A DNA stretch of 64,000 nucleotides from positions 31,223,645 to 31,287,644 of the forward strand of contig OV121088.1 of assembly GCA_921293015.1 (NCBI GenBank). Direction: 5' to 3'. Both the position numbers and the translations under genes were made by a program. The notes under the pieces were generated by a model. The model did not search any database. It worked only from the letters and a program-made list of their open reading frames with translations, and was not told the origin of the DNA. The DNA is from Phorcus lineatus. Taxonomy: Eukaryota > Mollusca > Gastropoda > Trochida > Trochidae. Within the stretch, counting starts at the first letter, position 1, and each line of letters opens with the position of its first letter. Positions 39,301-53,315 of the stretch are shown one piece after another.

Positions 39301-41960
39301 ATACTGCCTGTAAAACCTCCAACGATTAATGGTAGACGGCTATTATAGGATACACCGTTAATTGCATCGTCAAGCATTTTTCATTCTTGGAGATGAGAAG
39401 ATAAATCATAGCGGTGTAATAAAAGCAAAATAATATCCAAAGACCGATCAATGTTGAAGAGAGGGAAACTGTCCATCACTTTTTTAATTGTAGTGTCATT
39501 TTCGAAGGCCGACTGGATCAGCTAGACAGGAGGGCAGTCCTTGAACACAGGAAGTGATAATATTTGGTGTGTGAACCCCTGAGCTTGCTTATTTTATTTC
39601 AGCAATGTGCCACCACAATAAATCTAAGTCGTCATATTCTTGTCAAGGGATCAGAGTGTCTCAAGTAGCAGACCTGTTATTGGAACTAAAGTTTTGTGTG
39701 AAATATACACGAGGCACGGTTAAACCTTTATATACTGGGGTTAGATCTGAAGCTGTCTAAAGATAGTTATAGGTCCATGATAATGTTTTGCATTAAGATT
39801 TCTTTTAGCATCAAGAATGATTGGAAACTTTGATCCAGATGCTACAAGATGCATGTCAGGAATAAAACCTTTCTTGGTATATGATCAATTCTGGATTATA
39901 TTAGGAATAACAATCTTCTTCATTTAGATTATTGGAGATGCATGTAAGAATATTCAAAGCTGGATCAAATGTAAAATGGTTGTCATGTCAATACATTTAT
40001 AGTCATTTCAATACAGTAATAATTTGCTAATTTAGATTTCTATTGTAGCGCAAGATTTTTTAGAAATATATCCTGCATTTCCTTTATTATTCAGCCATTG
40101 TATACATAAGAACCAAATTGACAAAGTTGCACTATATGATTCCATGTCTGTTGAAATGGTGCACGCTTTCAGACACATGCATCAAGCACAGAAGACATGA
40201 AACTGTGAAGCCCCATTTAAAAATTTCAAATGACTATAAACATTTTGCTGGGCCAATTGATCAAAAAGGAAGATGTGCTCTTCTGTAAGAGGAAAAGTGG
40301 GTTAAATTTAATGCAGATCTTTGGTTGAAAAGGAACACTTGTTGGAGGATTTGGTAACAAGCTAAAAAGTTATCACATCAGGAAGTATCTAATGTTTCAT
40401 AACTTTTGTACCATGTATTTGCTGTATGATTTTCATGTAAAGGCCAATGCTACGTACAAAAATCTTGAAAATTCATTATTCATAGATTTCTAATAATCTT
40501 ATGTTAATTAGGAATTAAAAAAATTGTATGTTAAATACGTTTGAAGAATTGAAATTTGACAATTTAATCCTAATTTGAATGCATGCTCCAAAAATCAGTG
40601 CTATAATCAAAATACCATTTACACTTTGGTATTGAATAATTTCAAATTTCTGATTCATTCAAAGCATCAATTTGATGAAATATTTCTTTCTCTAAATCAA
40701 AACAAATTTTGCAAGAGTGATCTGATTTAAAAGCTCATCTGGAAGATAACCATCAGTTATCTGACAAATCTTCCTCCGAGTTGAAACATTTTTTTCCCAG
40801 CATGACACTACTTTCCTATGCACTAAAAACATGCTCACAGCACCTGACAAGACCGTAAACACGACATGCAAAGATAACCTTCAAAATGTAATCAATTATT
40901 GATCAAATAATTGGTAGCTGAATGTTAAATCCTCGTAACTTGAAGATACTCTCCAGGAACCATGTTGACTCAGTCAAAGAGCTTTTAGACCAATGCAGTA
41001 ACTCAAAGACGGGAGCTTGCTTTGGATGTTGGGATGACATTCCAGTGAGATACAAATGTCAATTAATAATAAATTTATATGTTAATTATTGTTGAATATT
41101 CCATTTCTTGCCATCAGACCAGTTTCAAATATTAATTTGGAGTTAGCGGAGCAAAGCGAAAGGTGTTTCAATCTTTCTTTACAAGAAGGCAAATCGAAAT
41201 CATTAAATTCTACTTGCTAAACATGAGAAGAACTGGTAACACAGGAGAGCAATTTGGAAAGATTTGAAGATTATTCGGGTTAAAGTGACTTTGTGACAAC
41301 CTGCCGTTTATTTTGTATAATTTTGATGGATGAGAGCAAATCGGGTCAACTATTGATTCTTTAAGTGCTTTGATTCACCAAATATCAAGTTGATCCTCCC
41401 ATCTGTCATAATTCTCGATAAATACTCTCCAAAACAAAAATATACACAACATGGAATCCATCCATGACGAATCTTCCCTCTCAGAGAACCTTCTTTCAGC
41501 ATGAAATACATCTTGACGATAATTGCTCGGCCAGGCTGACAAAACTGTTATTTTAAGCCCCCATTTGGCCATTAGAAGCTGCTGCTTCACCAGACAAGGT
41601 CAACAGAAGAGATGAAGAAGTCTACAGTTGGGCAAGTCGCGCGTTACTCAATCATTGTCCCACCATAACGAGAGACATTGCCGCCAACAAAGCTTGCTTA
41701 GTCAAGCCTGAAATCAGGACTGTATCTTCTATATGAGTGGAAGCAATGAGTCGAGAAATAACAACGGTTATGGAAAGATGAAATATCATAGGATTTGCTG
41801 GTGGGGTCTAAACCTCAGGGTTTCATGGCTGACTTCAAGACCTTGGGATGTTGTGACTGGGAGTAATGACGATGTAGCAACTATTGTGGCTGGCATTTAA
41901 ACATATCCATGGATCTTCGGATGCTGTGACTAGATGCAGCTATCAAGGATATCTTGGAAG
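33357..41960. other. Intron upstream of the RRM1-linker exon, or gene 5' region
   Basis: The stretch next to the acceptor at 33357 must be intronic. How far that intron extends cannot be told, because no earlier TIA1 exon was found. Positions 33700-34000 are A/T runs. More complex blocks lie at 34180-35170, 36000-36240, 37060-37720 and 38300-38720. A short inverted repeat, acatggtgtaccatgt, lies at 36206-36221. No gene or RNA is recognised. Confidence 0.45.
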
Positions 41961-42120
41961 TTTGTATCTTACAAGTGAACAATGTATCTTACAAGTGAAC
42001 AATGTATCTTACAAGTGAACAATGTATCTTACAAGTGAACAATGTATCTTACAAGAGATCATTGTACCTTACAAGTGAACAATGTATCTTACAAGAGATC
42101 ATTGTAACTTACAAGTGAAC
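41961..42120. repeat. 20-bp minisatellite, eight units
   Basis: Eight units of exactly 20 bp, consensus aatgtatcttacaagtgaac. The junction of units 5 and 6, and again of 7 and 8, carries the variant acaagagatcattgta, so the last four units form a 40-bp higher-order repeat copied twice. On the minus strand (the sense strand of the TIA1-like gene) every unit contains cttgtaaga or cttgtaagt-like text resembling a 5' splice site. Confidence 0.95.
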
Positions 42121-45100
42121 GGCATCAGCATGTTGTAAGATATCACTGAATTAATCTGGAGAGGGATAGTTTTCAGCTGAAGATTTGGCTGAATGTTGAT
42201 AATTTGACTGATATTTATTACCAGATTAAGACTTTTACAATATAATGAATCTGGAAAATATGCTCAACTTGAGGCTGTATCAGCAAAGCTGTTGAATGCC
42301 TGTTGAACCATACAGTTGATTTAATTGAAAGGCTGGTCTAAAACAATCCTCAATCATTGATCCTCAACAGAGAAATAAAAAACAGGTAATAAATATTGAA
42401 ATCAAATTCAACATACTTTTCTTAAATCATTTATTCATTCTTGTACAATGAATTCAAGTGTTTGTACTGATTAAAAGATAAATTTCTTCTCTTAAATCCT
42501 CTTGTTCATTGATTCACCATCTAATTAGACATTGAATGGAAAGTGAAAAGACTTCTCAAAAATCAACCTTGGGAATCAAAAAGAGTTAGAAAGAAGAGAA
42601 ACCTATATAATTTGGTGATGAAACGACGTGTACAACTTTGGACATGAAAGAAGGAATATTATGACACTTCTTAAAGAGACTATCAAATGGCTTTTGAAGA
42701 CAATTTGATCTTGAAATTGATTGATCATTATATTAACAACAGATCATCTTCAGGAAGCAGACAAAGAACCCGTTAAGCTCTGTGAAATTGAGGTGACCCA
42801 GCTGTAAAGTTATGAATTCCTTGAACCTTTTTCATAACCTTATCTCTCCCACAATGTTTAAACTGTTTATAAGTCAAATTCGATTCCATGTTTACAATCT
42901 ATTTTCCTCATTAATTGTTCAGCGCATTCCTGTTAAGTTTATACTTCAAAGCAGACAACCAACAATGTGTGCTGAGAATAGAGAAAATTAATGAAATCTG
43001 AACATTGAACGAGAATGTCGAAAGGAAATGGGAGTTTGATGAATTGTCCCTAGACATAGAACAATGAGCACCATTAAACAAGGAGAGAAAACAGGTTGCA
43101 GTGATAGAAGTACTGGGATTTCTTAATGTCCAAAATATTTCTGAAACTTTTTGAAATATCTGCGGCCAGAGGCCAAAGGCTAAATGTGGTCGCCTGTATT
43201 TTGTTGTCCTTCAGCAAAACCAGTAACTAAGACAAAGGCAGTGTGAACAAAATTTGTTTTAACTTGATGCAAAATCAGCTATTTCAACTTTATTGCTTTT
43301 CCAAATGCCAAAACAATTTATCGAAACACAAACCTAGTTTCCTTAACCATAAATTTATCAGAAATTTCCATGATATTAACAATAAATTGTGCATTGTCCA
43401 TGACAGTTGACACCCTTCTGGAGAACCAACATAAATCTTCCGTCCATATTTCCTAAAGTTCAGTCTCTTCTTTAACCAATATCTGAATAACATTGATATC
43501 CCATAAAAGACAAACTTTCTCCAATATTCATCACGCATGGCGAACTCTGGCCGACATAACAGGATCATAAACTTATGAGTAAGACAAACATTGGCGTTTG
43601 CTTTATGACCTGTCCGCTCAATCAACTCAGATCAAAGATTGGAGGAACGACCTTCCCAACTGCCCATCTTAGCACCAGAGATGTGGACGGAGGGAGTCTG
43701 GCCAGGGATGATAAAGATATTATCTCCAAAAACTGCCAAGGATCTCCTAACTATCCTTAAAACCATAGCAAAGATGCTCTGGCCAAATCTCCCTTGGGGA
43801 CGAGACACAAAGATCCAATTGCATTACTCTGTAAGTCTTGAGACTTTCATCATTGTCTGACAAGAGAGACAGAGTCAAACTGCAAACGCTTCTCCTGCCA
43901 TTGGCTTCATCATAATTCAAGCAAGCGCCCACTTCATCAAAGGAAGAAGCTAGGCGTGAAATGGCAAATTTACAGCATTTAATCATCTTCTGGCAGATTG
44001 CGCTTGGAGTCTGTGTGTGAGAAGCTCTCACACACGATGACAACTTCTCCAATGTTGTCAGAGACGAATCTTACGACACACAAATTCTTCTCTTTGTCAT
44101 ATTTCATGTATGACAGATTTCTGAACTGTCCAGAATACATTCCTTGACATCCAAATTCCTATCAAAAAAACTATTTTATCACAGTTGTCATTGTGATCAT
44201 CAATGCCAGTCTGTTGTCATGGTGACATCTTCAAGTAAGCATTCTTTAATTTTGTCTCGGTATTAAGGTTGAGTGGTACCTTCAGCTGTTATGGACCTGG
44301 AACCTTTACTTCACGCAATTGGTTATTTAACATGCGGAAGACGTGGGCCATTACGCTTGCAGCAACATAACGCCATTCTTACTGCAGACGTGAGTCTATT
44401 ACATGTCGGTGTACATCAGAGGCAAAGAGACAACAGCAAAACTACGAGCAGTAATAAGACATGTTGTCAGTGAGGGAGCATTTAGACTAAAGAAGGACAC
44501 CGTATATCTGTCAACAGGAGGCCAATGGGCCCTGGACAGAATTGCTCGAGTTGGATTCTTCAGCCTTAATCAGAGATTTGGGCGAGACAGTACCACGTCC
44601 TCTCACAGTCAATAAGAGATCGTGTAGATTGAGATGGGACGTAGTCATACAGCCTTGGCCACGAGATGAAGCCGCCAAATTGGAAGAAATTACTTTTGGT
44701 GTTACTTGTCCCATCTCTAAGTCAAGCATGCAGCAGCAGACGCAGACTATCTTCCAATGTCCGCTGTCGGCAGTTACTAATCCTTTCTGCTTTTCGACTC
44801 TTCGGGTTGATCTAGCTATTGTTTCTTCAAATCAGTCGGCCCTAGCCAGGATCAGGCCCTCCAGTCAACTAACTTCATGTCAAGCCCACAGATACTCAAA
44901 TCAAATCAAAACGTGACACTCTTGAGCAAAAGCAATAAACCGTCGATGGAAATTCAATCGAGATGGCCTCATGCATGCTACACCATATGAATTTGAAAAT
45001 CTTGGGACAAGGAGGGGAAAATGGATGAAAATACCACAATATTTCCATATTATCAGAACTAATGCTTTTGAAAATTCATGTGTAGCAGGCTGAACTGCAT

Positions 45101-47650
45101 TTTCCACAATGTTGCGGAATTCTGAGCAATTCTTCCCTTGACATTTGTTATACCCATGCGGTTTCCAATTCCGTCTGTTTGAGTGACTTCCAATTTTGCA
45201 GATCTCAACAAGGACTGATGAGGCCCACCTCTTCATATCTCATAATGGACGAAGCAACAATGCTTAATGCAACTTTGATACAGAGGACTGGATAATTTGA
45301 TTAGCCATGAACACATCCATAAAGATATTAGCAAGCTATGGATACCACAGGGGCTAGATTCATGCATGCTAAACCCCTGGGTGATGTTTATGATATTAAT
45401 CAAGAACTGGACAACCCAGAGGGACCAGAATCGGCTTCAAGTCAGACCTTTTCATCATGGCAGTCGACCCGCACCATCAAACTATAGCCATGGAATTAGG
45501 CCCCAATTCGAGGATTCCATCTCGATCAATATATTGGGTACTTCAATTTTTCGGTGACGAGGAACCTTTTTGATGATTTCCGTGGACATAATCAAATTGT
45601 CATTGTCTGCAGTACAAGAAAAAGAATGAAATGACACCTTAAACTTGATTATGCTTTAGAGTGAACTGGACACATTTATGTTTGTGAAATTTACAATGTT
45701 TCTTAGGCTTTGTATAGAACAGTCTCCAACTATTGGGAATTCCTTTCAAAGTCAGCCCGTAGTCTAACGAGAATTCTAGAGATTATTTTTACCATATCAT
45801 CCTCTTTCAGGCAGAGATGAACCTCAGACAAAATCAATAAGACACGCTACACTTTCAGACAAATTAACTTTTAATATCAAAGTCGATCCTTATTATAACA
45901 TCTAGGTTAATACCTAAGGCATAAATATATAATATCGTTGAGTGGTATATTTCAAATATCATATTTCAAACACATTTCAAAAAATTTAAATTGTTTTTTT
46001 TTAAGAGAAAAAAATTTGATGTGGCGATAGGATCAAAATGCATTTAAAGGAAACATAAAACTGGAGATAAAATATGTAAGCATCTAATGTGTTCTCAGGG
46101 TTATTTTACATTAGTGACCTAGCAACATTAAATAATTGATTGTGCTAGTAATCTGCAAAAGGCTTGTTTTCCAAACTTAAGGGTTGTTGTTCCCAACTAT
46201 ATGTGCATCATATGCAAGGGATTTGATTTAGATGCGATGATTGACACATTGATCTGCCAATAGATTTTCATGAAACCATAATTCAGGATTTGATGGAAAC
46301 TTGATCTGTAACTGTTCACCTGATTTAGGAGTAAACATAAGGATGAGGATTGTTATATTTTAAAAATGAAGCATTTATCAGAACTTGGGCTTTTTCTTTG
46401 ATTCATTTCAGGCTTCGCCATTTTAGACTTGCATACAAAGAACATTGCAGTGGCATTAAGTTAGGGCACTTCACACACTGACATAAAATGAAAGTGTGTA
46501 TGATGTTTGTTAAACTCTCAGGTAAGAATCACTTGGCTAATTGAGAAGAAAAACTAAATTTCTTAGCATCCTCAGTGCTTAGGGATTACATTTGTTCAAA
46601 ATATTACACAATCATGCCAAACTTCTTTCGAGCAATGGCAGACTTTAGCATGCATAATACTGCAAATATTCCAGCGTTAAAGGGTACCGTAAGGGCAAAA
46701 TTCCTTTAAACTTGAAAGTTAAAAGTCTAAAAAAATCCTTAATCATTTCGCAATAACAGCCTTAGGAAATTACGTCACTTTGGCTGGGAAGTGTAATAAC
46801 AATGTTTTTTAAAAGAGGTAACCAAAACCCATTTTTCTCTCCTAGATTTGATCAATTTAGGTGTTAACATAATTCGATTGAATTTCTCAAGTTTCTTCAT
46901 GCAACGAAAATAGCTGTCTTGGGTTCAATGTAACGCAATCCATTACAAGGACATCAAAAAGGCAGCCACTTTGATGTGAAGGAAGAGGCAAGGCGCAAGT
47001 GTCTGTGTTCTGTATCACATGAGAGGGGCTTGCTTCCTCTCTGGTCGGAACCTTGAAGGAGGTATGACACCGCCAATCAAAACACACATCAGGTTCAGAA
47101 ATGTATGGATCCAGTTGGTCAAAATTCCTTTCAGTGTCAGAATTCTTAGACTTACAGCAGCTTATTTCACATCAAGTCACAGAGGTCTGCGGGGAAAGTC
47201 AAGCCAATGTTTGTTGTTGATTGTCTCATTGAAGACAATAGTTTTTGAGTGAGTTAAAAATTTGGTAGGTCATTGACCTTGAAAGCACAACTCTTAAACC
47301 TCTAGGAACAATTTGTCTACGAAGGTAGACAAAACAACCCATACTTCAAATTTTGAAATGTGATGTTTTAAATTCTCATCTTATGGAAGACACTGTTACA
47401 TTGTAATTGGGATGACATCTCTTCCTGCAAGCTTTTCTTATAAAATCAAAATATACTCCGAAGAAAAACATTAAGACAAAAAAATTAAGTTAATGAGAAA
47501 ATGCAAACACTAAATTCTAACTTAACTGACATTTGCCATATTATTTCAATAAAAAGGTCATAATACCGTGTACTATATATAGTCACATTAAAAGTTACCG
47601 AGTGTTGAAAAATAACAAAGATGGGATAATTAACCCTGTGAATATCATAT
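42121..47650. other. Non-coding; long upstream intron or flank
   Basis: AT-rich at 42160-43100 and 45600-46900. A long complex block spans about 43560-45540, where both strands carry open frames of up to 124 codons (for example 44542-44916 plus, 43747-44052 minus). None has a recognisable domain and they overlap across strands, so I treat them as chance frames in GC-richer DNA. Confidence 0.45.
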
Positions 47651-47834
47651 GAGTTATTGAATTCATTCATGGGTTGTTTTTTCACACTACCTTGACTGAA
47701 CTGAAATTATTAAAACCATTCTAATGAAAAAGAGCCAAATCATTTGAGTTATAGAATTCATTCATGTTTTTTTTTTCACACTACCTCGACTGAACTGAAA
47801 TCGGTAAAACCATTCTAATGAAAGAGAGCAAAAT
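47651..47834. repeat. Tandem duplication of about 95 bp
   Basis: Copies at 47651-47745 and 47746-47834 share gaattcattcatg, tttcacactacct-gactgaa and aaaaccattctaatgaaa. The copies differ by scattered substitutions and the length of a T run. Confidence 0.88.
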
Positions 47835-48521
47835 GGACAACATAATGTTATGCGAGAAGCTACAATTTATCCCTCACAGGGCAATTCAATGTTGATATGT
47901 AAATCTTCCACTTTTTTAAGAGTAGGCAGAAATTCTGTCAGTGGCACAAGCAGACCAAATTGACATCTAATCATCCAAATTTGTTTGAACATATTTTTTT
48001 GCATCACAAAAATCAATCACTTTCTAAAATACATATTCACAACAGGAAACTCGTCCATAAAGCCATTAAAAAATCATTACTTCATACCAGACTCAAAATC
48101 CTGTTTCGTGTACCGTCACACTATTTCCGTTAATATAATCGTATCATACAAGTTTTAATCAACTCACTAGAATAAAATCAGAAGCAAGCGTTAAACACAC
48201 ACTACCCGATTTCCATACATTTTCCGAGCGAGTGGACTTGCAAAAACATGGGTATGTGCTTCACTGCGAGAAATTGCAAAGAAACGAGAGCTTTCAATGG
48301 CTGATTGTCTAATTTCGCTACATGTGGTAGGGAGCATCATTAATCAAGAGCGGATTGCTTCAGTCCGACCAATCAACCCCGACATCACGGAATAAAAATG
48401 TGTCTGAAATCACAGATTAGTGCAGCTTGGAGAGGGTTTAGACATAATTGTTAAACAGTGCTGTAGTATGGGATGTATATAACAACAATTTCAAGTTGAA
48501 AATTGTAGGTGGCTGATTTTA

Positions 48522-48595
48522 GATTCACCTGTAGCTTGAGATCGATTTTGGTATAAACATGATGCCTGCTGTTATAATAATATACCAGGTGAATC
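48522..48595. repeat. Inverted repeat carrying paired CACCTG sites
   Basis: gattcacctg (48522-48531) and caggtgaatc (48586-48595) are exact reverse complements 54 bp apart. The complementarity extends outward imperfectly (ggctgattttagattcacct against aggtgaatcaaagtcggc). Each arm contains the E-box CACCTG, which Snail/ZEB-type factors bind. Confidence 0.6.
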
Positions 48596-51370
48596 AAAGT
48601 CGGCAGATCAACTCAAGAAATTATGGAATTTAGTAACACAATATGATCATGTAAATTAATGGATAAACTGCATGTAAATCTTTTCTGATCAAGTATTGGA
48701 CTTTGGTTGATCTTGACTGTGACTATACACAATTATTGATTAAGATGCAAACAGAAGAAAAGTGGATATAAGGATTCAAAGATTTATTTAGATCAAGCGT
48801 TGTAATCGATTTCAGCTTCACTGTGACTGTTCTGCATAAACACTACATATCCAGGAGTGGCTTGAATTAGAAACACTCTGGCAACATCAATTTTATTTCA
48901 GAACTGACATCCTGCATGAGCATGACAGGAGACTGATATTCCATGCATCAAGTACCATTCACCTGATTCACACGTTGATTTAAGTTCAGCTATGTATGAC
49001 CAACTCGAACCACTCAATATATTATATTACATGACTACCCAAACATAAAAGGTGCTTGGGATTATTTGAGGTTACATGATATACTTTTACCATTGGTAAA
49101 TAAATTTTTTCAAAATTGATTGTGTCAAGCAGTCTCATATCCTGTGGTAAAAGCATGATGGGATGATGGTACATTCGCGTCAAATCGTTGATGTGCAAAG
49201 TGCTTCCACAAGCTGCAAATCTATCCAACTATCGGAACAGGTACAGACGATATATTTGCCAGTCCTCTACTTTCTCGGGCTCAATGGTGCCAGACCACGG
49301 GCAATTCTCCCAGCTCAATGGTAACAAGTCAACCTCCAGTTGATGCCAATGCGTCCATTTCTTATGGAGTTTATTGGCAACAGTCATACACTGGACCAAA
49401 CGCTGTATTCACCTCCCCTCTCCCTAGACCCAATGATTGCTAGTCAACCTAATTCCTTGAAACTGATCCCGATAAACTTATCTTCTTTTTCATTAAGATT
49501 CTGCTGTCTTAATGGGTAAAAAGCCTAGGGTGCCTCCTATCACTTTCCTTGATCTCAGAGTGAACTCCAGCAATGTTGCTTAATTCTAAAACCGATTGAT
49601 CGCGATTACTTGCACTTAAATTACCTTACATACAAGACCCAAATGAATGAGAAAAAGCCTGACGGATGAGTCCAGTGGGATCTTCGTTAATTTTCCAAAT
49701 ATTGATGCATTGTGAAGAAATGGAGATTAAACCTGTATAGCAATGTAGTGTGTCTTTTTGCAGTTAAACCTTTGACATTTAACTGCAGATAATTATACAC
49801 TTAATATTTTTTACATGTACTTATGAAATAAACATCAAGTGGCAGCTTGAAATAACTTTAACTTAATCAACTTTGCACCATTTAATATATTTTATATTTT
49901 CTATCATGACAAATTATTCAATCAGCTTTACAAAAAAAAAATGTTCTCTAACAAAAAAATGAAATACAGTAACCAAGTATGTATGAAAACATAAACAAAA
50001 AGCTTTCAAATAGTCAGACTAGAGGTTAACGACACATTAAAACAATAATCAGGAAAATTGGATTCTGTTAAATTTTGTCAGAAGAATGATGGGAACTACT
50101 ATCAAGGATATTTTATTATCATCTTCAAGATTATTTACGGCAAACTAACAGCACTTTAAGGTTTATAAAAACACTCTTGAGTCCATAACACTTACAATAG
50201 AGACACAAGGAAACTCGACATCCAATAACTCGGAGCACAGTCGCTGAGTAAACAGTCTCCATGGCCGAAACAAACCATTCTTTGAGAGGCAGCAAATTAA
50301 CGAGGAGTAAGGATCCCGTAATACGCGTGATTTATACATCGACATCTCCCTAACACTTCTCACTGATATTGGCGACATAAAACCTAACTATTCACACAGA
50401 TACCATGAGGAGTTATTAGAGGGGACATTTCCTCATTGGGCAAACAGACCCCGATTGCCGCTCCGAGCAAGCTAGCTTTTAACCTTACTCAATGGCAGAC
50501 GTGGAAATGGCCGAGTGAATTGCAGTCCAAACCATTGCCGAAGTCAAAGCAGATGGTGGAATATGCCCCGAAGCAAAAGCTTTCAGAGTAAGAGCAATTC
50601 TTGCAGAAGTCTATGGGAGGGCATCTAGGCCAAGAAGGCTGATGTCTATAACGTAATGATTTTGGCGAGAAGAAAAATGTTTGGGATTGAGAGACCTTAA
50701 TAGGAAAATAGGATTCCTTGTAAGTCAGTATTACAAATCTGGAGAGTGAGCTGTGCTGTGCGGAGTCTAAAGAGGGGATCATTCACGGCGAAGGGGAGCG
50801 AGTTTAAATAAACATAAACCTGCTCCACTAAGACTATCAAAACAGACCAACAACGTTTTGTCCTTTGCTGTAATGGAAGTATTTAATTTTCCAGAGTAAC
50901 TAAAACGTTTCTTAAATTCAAGAAGAGTTTTCAGCTTTAAGTGTTGTTGCAGGTTATTCACCTCATTGATGAAAAAGAATGTGTATTTTTAGGTCAAGAG
51001 TTTTACATTATTTAGAAGCAGACTGAGGAAAAATAAATGTGGAAAACTAACACTGAATTCATGTGAGGATAAATGAATTAAGATGATTAGAGGCATGTAT
51101 TGAACTGTGAACACCAATATTTTTCATGAAAAATCCATACTAATTTCTGTCATTTTTCACACAAGAGTCTGCCAGGAAAAACTCATTTGTATGACATTCA
51201 ACGCATTCCGTGACCAGAATATCCACAATCCATCTACCAAATGGGGTCATATTCCTCGATTGTACCTTTGCCACAATTCCCCAGGGTCAACAGAGCAGCC
51301 TCCAAATGTTGCATGTCTGAAGAATATAATACGGCCGCCCATTAAATAGTAAGTCTGCTACAAGCTCTAC

Positions 51371-51386
51371 AGCGCCCTCTATGTGG
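51371..51386 (-). promoter_or_regulatory. CTCF-like core motif
   Basis: agcgccctctatgtgg is the reverse complement of a text with the strong AGAGGGCGCT half of the CTCF motif; the other half is displaced by one base. Confidence 0.25.
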
Positions 51387-53315
51387 AGAAACAGGATGTG
51401 TCTGGTGTTGACCCTATCACCTCGCCTCTCTGCCACGCAATTTTAACACTTGCTTATGCAAACTGGTATACATTTTTAACAGCTACGCCACAACTTCAGA
51501 CCAAATAGACGAATTTGTCTCGTTTGGGAGTCTGTTCTTGCCTGATAAAATACACATTTCATCACTTATTGGAACTTCTGAGAAGAGGCATTGGCCCGAC
51601 CTGTTACTTCATTTTGTTGCAGCTAAAAGTGGGTTTGTATTACTATAACCTGTCGACTAATTTCTTTTCTGAGTTTGTTTTGAATGATAAAGTGTGCCTG
51701 TATAGAAATAACCTTAGAGAGGCACTTTCAATTAGACAGAAATACAAGAACCTGTATTCATGAATAGATAGCGAAGTCAGAACTGATGACACCCAATTCA
51801 ACTAAGGTGATCAACTATGATCATGATGCTGTTTTCAAGATTTATCAATTTCTTATTAACCTATATATAATTTGCATGAAATGATACATGCAAAGTATAT
51901 TAAGGTAAATAAGGAAGTTTTGTTAACAAAAGAATTATAATCTGATGAAAATTCTATTGTAATAAAGTGTTTCAAAAGTCCATTTTTTTAATAAGCCTCT
52001 CGATTTAAAATGAAAATATAAATGTTCAAAGAAAAACTATTATCATTTACAAAATCATCCACAAAGCAATTGTCATTTTTTTATTTAAATTCATTATCAT
52101 TTTGAAATCTTTAAGTCTGTCAATGACACGCAATTATCAGACAAATCAAGATCAAAGGACAGTTCTCTGCAAAACTGAACCTTCTCGACTTAAATCAATT
52201 CAGCAAGAGGTCTTCAAATCAAGCCCAGTACGACAACGCGAGTCTTCCCAGCAATAAAAGCAAGACTATGATAGTGACAGAAAAGTCGAAGCCTAGCAAT
52301 GACACTTGCACGTAGTGGCCGGTCTAATCCTCTCCCAGACACAAGTCCAGTCCACCATCACTTCCAGACTACAAGCAATATCCAAATAGAAGTGCAATAC
52401 TTAACACGACATTCGTTGAGTTACCCATACATCTCCTTAATAAGTCGGCGGCCTGTGGATCTACGCAGGAAGACATAGACAGGACATTTGAAAGCAGTGA
52501 TGTATACGCACTCTTCTGTCATCCACCAATGTGGCAACAACGTCGTCACGGAAGCATTCTGCCGCGCAGACCTCATTATGGCCTCTACCCCAAATGTCAC
52601 AGTGTCACAGTATTCCATCTATCACTACCTGTTCTTATTGATTTGCTGGAACTTATATACCCATCTAGTGTGCCAAAGATCGCCTGATTGGATCGTTGGC
52701 TAATTGAAAGTCAACTGCAAAAATCTGAGGGGCATCGGTCTCAGTGCAGAGAGCCTAGGAGTGTTAGCGTCTTTCAAAACGAGAAATTTAATCTCTGCAT
52801 CGATTTCCTTCTAGACTCTCTGAAATAAATTTCAAACTTATTTTGATCAATCAGAATAGACATCCACATGTCTGATTTCATTTCATCCGGTCTATGACAG
52901 TTTCTTTTAATAAATGTAGCCCAAAAAGTTGGTTTTCAAAAAGAATGACAAGTAGAGTCTGTCAAAAAAATGAGAATTTGATGGTAGATCACTTGGAGGT
53001 AGACTTCTACCAGGACTGAAGTTTGATGGTACAATTACAGGTTGATTTTTCAGTGAAAATAGACAGATGGGTGAACGTTAGTATGTTCAAAGGCTTGACG
53101 GACACTTGATCTTTCATCACGCCCTTCAACTCTAGTCTTCATTGGTAATGGTTACCAGGCATGGTACTGGTCGTTCATTTCACTGTCCTGACAACTCGTC
53201 CATCAACATGGCGGCAAGGTCAGGGGTCACGTCTCAAAATGCTTCATGCTCAGACGTAGGCCATCTCACATGAACTGGCCTTGCCCGCCACAAAGCTATT
53301 ACCTCCCTTGATTGG

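Noticed and set aside
43290-43625. Text RKIYVGSPEG on the minus strand, reminiscent of an RRM RNP2 start
   Set aside because: Only a few residues resemble TLYVGNL and the following residues do not continue as an RRM.
44542-44916. 124-codon plus-strand frame
   Set aside because: No family recognised; it overlaps a minus-strand frame and other plus-strand frames of similar quality.
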